A DNA stretch of 57,175 nt, from assembly GCA_902527075.1 (NCBI GenBank), contig CABZNM010000004.1, forward strand, positions 1-57,175. Direction: 5' to 3'. The position numbers and the translations under genes were made by a program. Numbering within the stretch: position 1 is the first letter of the stretch; every line of letters begins with the position of its first letter. Shown here in pieces: positions 53,799 to 57,175 of this stretch. The notes under the pieces were generated by a model. That model did not search any database, was not told where the DNA came from, and saw only the letters and a program-made list of their open reading frames with translations. The DNA comes from an uncultured Pelagibacteraceae bacterium (lineage in GTDB: Bacteria > Pseudomonadota > Alphaproteobacteria > Pelagibacterales > AG-422-B15).

Positions 53799-54690
53799 AA
53801 GAATAATTGCAAAAAGATCACTTGGACAAAATTTTATACATAATGAAGAATTTTTACATAAATTATCTAAAAAAATAATTTCAGATTATAACACTGACAT
53901 TATTGAAATTGGTCCTGGAACTGGCTCATTAACAAACTATTTGAATAAAAAAAAATTTAATAATTTAATTCTTATTGAAAAAGACATTGAATTATCAAAG
54001 ATATTAAATAAACGATATAAAAATAAAAAAAATGTTAGAATTTTAAATCAAGATGCACTTACATTTGATTTATCAAATGTATCAAAAAATAAGGAAATTA
54101 TAATTGTAGGCAACCTTCCCTTTAACATATCTAGTCAATTATTAATCAAATGGATTTCATATGATAAATGGCCACCCTTTTATAATAAAATGTATCTAAT
54201 GTTTCAAAAAGAACTTGGAAAAAGAATAAACTCTCAAATTAATAATAAAAGTTATGGAAAGTTGAGTGTACTTACTCAATCTCGGTGCGATGTAAAAGAA
54301 TTAATAGTAGCGCCTTCACATATTTTTAAGCCTAAACCTAAAGTAGATGGAATAGTATTAGAATTTACACCAATTAAATTATATATGGATGTTGATTTAA
54401 AAAAATTAAATACAATATTGAAAACCGCATTTGAAAATAGAAGAAAAAAAATCAAAAACTCATTAAGTGATTATAAGCTATATTTTGATAATTGGGAAAT
54501 AGAGAAGAACTTAAGACCTGAAAATCTTGAAGTTAAAAAAATATTGTTCTTTAGCAAGAAAAAACTAATTATTCATTTTTCGTTCATTTTCAATAATGCT
54601 AATAATTTTTTTTGTGCACTCTTCGATGTTATCATTTATAACTACATAATCATAATCATTGGCATGCATCATTTCATTTTCATATTCTAA
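53773..54690 (+). CDS. rsmA: 16S rRNA dimethyladenosine transferase, C-terminus probably frameshifted
   Basis: RsmA (KsgA) dimethylates two adjacent adenines near the 3' end of 16S rRNA. Motifs: KRSLGQNFIHNE at the start, the SAM loop IEIGPGTGSLT, IEKDIE, and VGNLPFNISSQLL (catalytic NLPF), then the helical C-domain ending RPENLEVKKILFFSKK. The conserved part stops near 54564. The remaining 42 codons read through antisense to gmk and are hydrophobic and AT-driven. Loss of one A from the A6 run at 54559-54564 would give a TAA at 54566-54568, a 4-nt convergent overlap with gmk like those elsewhere here. Confidence 0.88.
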   Translation: MRQLLNINKRIIAKRSLGQNFIHNEEFLHKLSKKIISDYNTDIIEIGPGTGSLTNYLNKKKFNNLILIEKDIELSKILNKRYKNKKNVRILNQDALTFDLSNVSKNKEIIIVGNLPFNISSQLLIKWISYDKWPPFYNKMYLMFQKELGKRINSQINNKSYGKLSVLTQSRCDVKELIVAPSHIFKPKPKVDGIVLEFTPIKLYMDVDLKKLNTILKTAFENRRKKIKNSLSDYKLYFDNWEIEKNLRPENLEVKKILFFSKKKLIIHFSFIFNNANNFFCALFDVIIYNYIIIIIGMHHFIFIF

Positions 54691-55164
54691 CATTCTTTTT
54701 TTAATAGAGTCATAATTGTCTCCAGTTTCTTTTGATCTTTTTTTTAATCTTGCTAACACTACTTCTTTTGATGGTGGTACTAAAAAAATTGTTACAATCT
54801 TTGCTAAATTTGAATTTAAAATTTGCGCAGCACCCTGCCAATCTATATCAAACAAAACATCAAAATCTTCTAACAATATTTCTTCTACATTCTTTTTTGA
54901 GGTTCCATAGTAGTTACCAAATACATTTGCAAACTCAAGAAAACTTTTATCTGAAATCTTACTATTAAATCTATCACTTGATATAAAAAAATAATCAATT
55001 CCATTTATTTCATTATCTCTTGGGGCTCTCGTTGTATGCGAAACTGATAGTTTTATTTTATTATCATAATTAATAATTTTTTTGCAAACCGATGTTTTAC
55101 CAGCACCGGATGGGGATGAAATAATTATTAATAAATTATTTTTATAGATAATAGTATCATTCAT
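54565..55164 (-). CDS. gmk: Guanylate kinase
   Basis: A 199-residue GMP kinase. The P-loop is ISSPSGAGKTS, the GMP-binding stretch SVSHTTRAPRDNEINGIDYFF, then FLEFANVFGNYYGTSK, DVLFDIDWQGAAQI and the lid RLKKRSKETGDN. The start is the ATG at 55164; a TTG one codon earlier is less likely. It overlaps fabF by 8 nt. The mltG and yicC genes commonly found between fabF and gmk in alphaproteobacteria are absent. Confidence 0.94.
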   Translation of the reverse strand: MNDTIIYKNNLLIIISSPSGAGKTSVCKKIINYDNKIKLSVSHTTRAPRDNEINGIDYFFISSDRFNSKISDKSFLEFANVFGNYYGTSKKNVEEILLEDFDVLFDIDWQGAAQILNSNLAKIVTIFLVPPSKEVVLARLKKRSKETGDNYDSIKKRMLEYENEMMHANDYDYVVINDNIEECTKKIISIIENERKMNN

Positions 55165-56413
55165 CAAATTTTGAAAACATTAATGATACGTTTGTTCCAC
55201 CAAATCCAAACGAATTAGATATTACGTTATTAACTTTAGTTTCAATGATCTTACTTTTAATAAATTTAATTTTTTTAGATGGAATTTCATTGTATAAATT
55301 AAGGTTGTATGGAAGTGTATTATTAATTATTGATAAAATGGAATATATTGCTTCAACCCCACCAGCAGCACCTAGTAAGTGACCTATTTGAGATTTTGTG
55401 GATGAAACGTATACACCTGTTGTATTTTTAAAAAGTCTATCTATTGCCTCAGTTTCTGCTTTGTCGCCAGCAGGTGTTGAAGTTCCATGTGCATTTATAT
55501 ACTCGACGTCTTTAGCGTTTTTTTTGCCATCAATTAAGCAATTTTCCATTGCACGAAAGGCTCCATCTCCTGTTGGTTCCGGTAACGTGTAATGATATGC
55601 ATCTGAAGACATTCCATACCCAGTAATTTCACATAATATATTTGCATTTCTTCTTTTTGCATGTTCCATTTCTTCTAAAATCAAAGACGCTGATCCTTCA
55701 CCCATAACAAACCCGTCCCTTTCCTCATCAAATGGCCTTGATGCAAGATGAGGTTTATCATTAAATTTTGTACTTAATGCCCTACAAGCAATAAAGCCCT
55801 CAATACCTATTGGAGAAATAGTAGCCTCAGTACCTCCTGTTAGCATTAAATCAGCTTGACCATGTTGTATAAGTCGAAAGGACTCGCCAATTGCATGAGC
55901 AGAGGAGGCACAAGCTGATACAGTAGAATAACTCGGGCCCTTTAAATTATATTTTATCGATAGATACCCTGCAGGCATATTTATAATCCTGCCCGTAATA
56001 AAAAAAGGGCTAATTCTTTTCCCTGAATGAAAATCTACTGATGTTGATTCGATTCCTGGTAGTCCACCCATGCCAGATCCAACTATACAGCCAGATCTAC
56101 CACTTAAATCATCACTAATTTCTGGTATTTTAGAATTTTCAAAACACTCTTTACTTGAAGCTAGTGAGAATTTAATAAAATCATCTATTTTTTTAATTTC
56201 TTTTTTTTCTACCCAATGCTCTACGATAAATGAACCAGGTCGATCATAATCTTTTGGTACTTCACATGCAATTTTGCACTTAAAATTTTCAGCATTAAAA
56301 TTTTTTATATAATTTGCTCCAGAAAGACCTTTCTTAAGCATTTCCCAATTGTGTGACACCCCACATCCTAATGGGGTTACCATGCCCATCCCGGTGACAA
56401 CAACTCTTCTCAT
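55157..56413 (-). CDS. fabF: 3-oxoacyl-ACP synthase II
   Basis: A 418-residue condensing enzyme that lengthens acyl chains on ACP. The catalytic triad is C168 in STVSACASSAHA, a His in NAHGTSTPAGDKAE and a His in KSQIGHLLGAAGG. VVVTGMGMVTPLGCGV at the start and NSFGFGGTN at the end are typical. It follows acpP by 18 bp in a fabG-acpP-fabF unit. Confidence 0.96.
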   Translation of the reverse strand: MRRVVVTGMGMVTPLGCGVSHNWEMLKKGLSGANYIKNFNAENFKCKIACEVPKDYDRPGSFIVEHWVEKKEIKKIDDFIKFSLASSKECFENSKIPEISDDLSGRSGCIVGSGMGGLPGIESTSVDFHSGKRISPFFITGRIINMPAGYLSIKYNLKGPSYSTVSACASSAHAIGESFRLIQHGQADLMLTGGTEATISPIGIEGFIACRALSTKFNDKPHLASRPFDEERDGFVMGEGSASLILEEMEHAKRRNANILCEITGYGMSSDAYHYTLPEPTGDGAFRAMENCLIDGKKNAKDVEYINAHGTSTPAGDKAETEAIDRLFKNTTGVYVSSTKSQIGHLLGAAGGVEAIYSILSIINNTLPYNLNLYNEIPSKKIKFIKSKIIETKVNNVISNSFGFGGTNVSLMFSKFDE

Positions 56414-56431
56414 AAATTTTAAATAATGTGT

Positions 56432-56662
56432 TTAAGACTCTAAGTGTGAAATGGCGTCGCCGACTGTAAGAATCGTTTCAGCTTTTTCGTCTGGTATTTC
56501 AACATCAAATGCCTCTTCAAAGGCCATTACAAGCTCTACTGTATCTAAACTATCTGCACCTAAATCATCGATAAATTTCGCATCATTAGTAATTTTAGAC
56601 ATATCATCAATGCCTAAATGTTCAGCAATTATTTTTTTTACTTTTTCAGACACTTCACTCAT
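56432..56662 (-). CDS. acpP: Acyl carrier protein
   Basis: A 76-residue acidic ACP. The phosphopantetheine site is S38 in [29 protein letters not shown]. It shuttles growing fatty-acyl chains. AGGAG lies upstream of the ATG. Placed between fabG and fabF as in most bacteria. Confidence 0.97.
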   Translation of the reverse strand: MSEVSEKVKKIIAEHLGIDDMSKITNDAKFIDDLGADSLDTVELVMAFEEAFDVEIPDEKAETILTVGDAISHLES

Positions 56663-56713
56663 AAAAAAAAACTCCTATAATATTTAATATTAACCTATCT
56701 ATTACTTAAATGC

Positions 56714-57175
56714 TTACATTGTCAAGCCACCATTAACATGCAGTATTTGTCCTGTAATATATGACGATTCTTCACTAGTGAGGAAAAAAACTGCATTTGC
56801 TACATCAGAGGCAGAGCCAATTTGACCAGTTGGAATCATTTTTATCATTTTATCAAGTGATAAAGTATCAATGGTATCAATAATCTCAGTTTTTATAAAT
56901 CCTGGTGCCACACAATTTACTGTGATACCTCTTTTTGCAACTTCGTTAGCAATAGTTTTCGTAAATGCCTCAAGAGCACCTTTTGAAGATACGTAATTAG
57001 CCTGTCCTGGGTTACCAATTTTTGCAGCGTCAGAAGAAATGCTAACAATCCTTCCCCACCTTTTTTTCATCATTCCTTTTAACACTAATTTACAAAAGAC
57101 TGTATGGGCAATGAAATTGACATTCATCACATCGGTCCAGTCATTATCAGATAGTCTTATAAAAAGATTGTCACG
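56714..57175 (-). CDS. fabG: 3-oxoacyl-ACP reductase, partial at window end
   Basis: The C-terminal 153 residues of FabG, an SDR that reduces 3-oxoacyl-ACP with NADPH. The frame runs open to the window edge, where it reads RDNLFIRLSDNDWTDVMNVNF, matching the middle of FabG, so the internal start at 57130 is not the real one. The catalytic Ser lies in IVSISSDAAK and YxxxK is YVSSK. VNCVAPGFIKTE and ITGQILHVNGGLTM end it. About 95 N-terminal residues lie outside. Confidence 0.93.
   Translation of the reverse strand, partial: RDNLFIRLSDNDWTDVMNVNFIAHTVFCKLVLKGMMKKRWGRIVSISSDAAKIGNPGQANYVSSKGALEAFTKTIANEVAKRGITVNCVAPGFIKTEIIDTIDTLSLDKMIKMIPTGQIGSASDVANAVFFLTSEESSYITGQILHVNGGLTM

Overview
This is AT-rich DNA, very densely packed with genes. 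Intergenic gaps are tiny, ATGA and TAATG start/stop overlaps are common, and convergent genes often share their stop codons. Gene content and order point to an alphaproteobacterium, probably a free-living marine lineage with a streamlined genome: an NDUFA12-type complex I subunit beside a DUF2155 gene, hdaA beside a CDP-alcohol phosphatidyltransferase and purMN, an IscR-led suf operon, a B12-dependent ribonucleotide reductase, and lptF-lptG-lptD-surA-rsmA. The exact order or genus cannot be set from sequence reading alone. No insertion sequence, prophage, CRISPR array or rRNA was seen. There is one tRNA, tRNA-Lys(UUU).

Region 1 (about 1-14 kb) is accessory in character. It holds a secreted protein of unknown function, a cyclopropane-fatty-acid synthase, a diaminopropionate ammonia-lyase-like PLP enzyme, a secreted metzincin-like protease, MsrA and a methyltransferase-like protein. 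A five-gene minus-strand run of very small proteins follows (GYD, SnoaL-like, cupin and two alpha/beta-barrel-like proteins), divergent from an HSDL2-like short-chain dehydrogenase. Next come two small genes (one zinc-ribbon), a probable unassigned structured RNA at about 9.83-9.99 kb, an IsdG-like monooxygenase overlapping a secreted CRTAC1-type protein, and a string of small zinc-binding or membrane proteins. Several genes here are under 60 residues.

Region 2 (14-21 kb) is one long minus-strand operon, cysE-iscR-sufB-sufC-sufD-sufS-sufU-msrB-sufT. Its promoter carries a near-consensus type 1 IscR box at 21030-21054, which implies feedback control by the Fe-S state of IscR. Serine acetylation (cysteine supply), Fe-S assembly and methionine-sulfoxide repair are thus wired together.

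Region 3 (21-36.5 kb) has housekeeping genes: a hydrolase, anmK, tyrS, and a minus-strand unit mrcA-prfB-AsmA-like protein in which prfB keeps the classic +1 programmed frameshift. On the plus strand is rne, then an M48/TPR protease, aroQ, accB and accC, meeting the minus-strand pair NDUFA12-DUF2155.

Region 4 (36.5-57 kb) has nrdJ behind two NrdR-like boxes, aspS, rnd, hdaA, a CDP-alcohol phosphatidyltransferase, a DUF2066 protein, purM-purN, ndk, pepA, the lipopolysaccharide export genes lptF-lptG-lptD, a SurA lacking its isomerase domains, rsmA, gmk, and the fatty-acid genes fabF-acpP-fabG (fabG runs off the window end).

The points most worth a second look are the structured RNA locus near 9.8 kb, the small-protein cluster at 6.5-8.2 kb, the IscR box, an RNase E without its zinc-link cysteines, the SurA reduced to its chaperone core, a likely homopolymer frameshift at the end of rsmA, and a recurrent arrangement of TATAAT-like -10 boxes 8-10 nt before start codons that suggests leaderless mRNAs.
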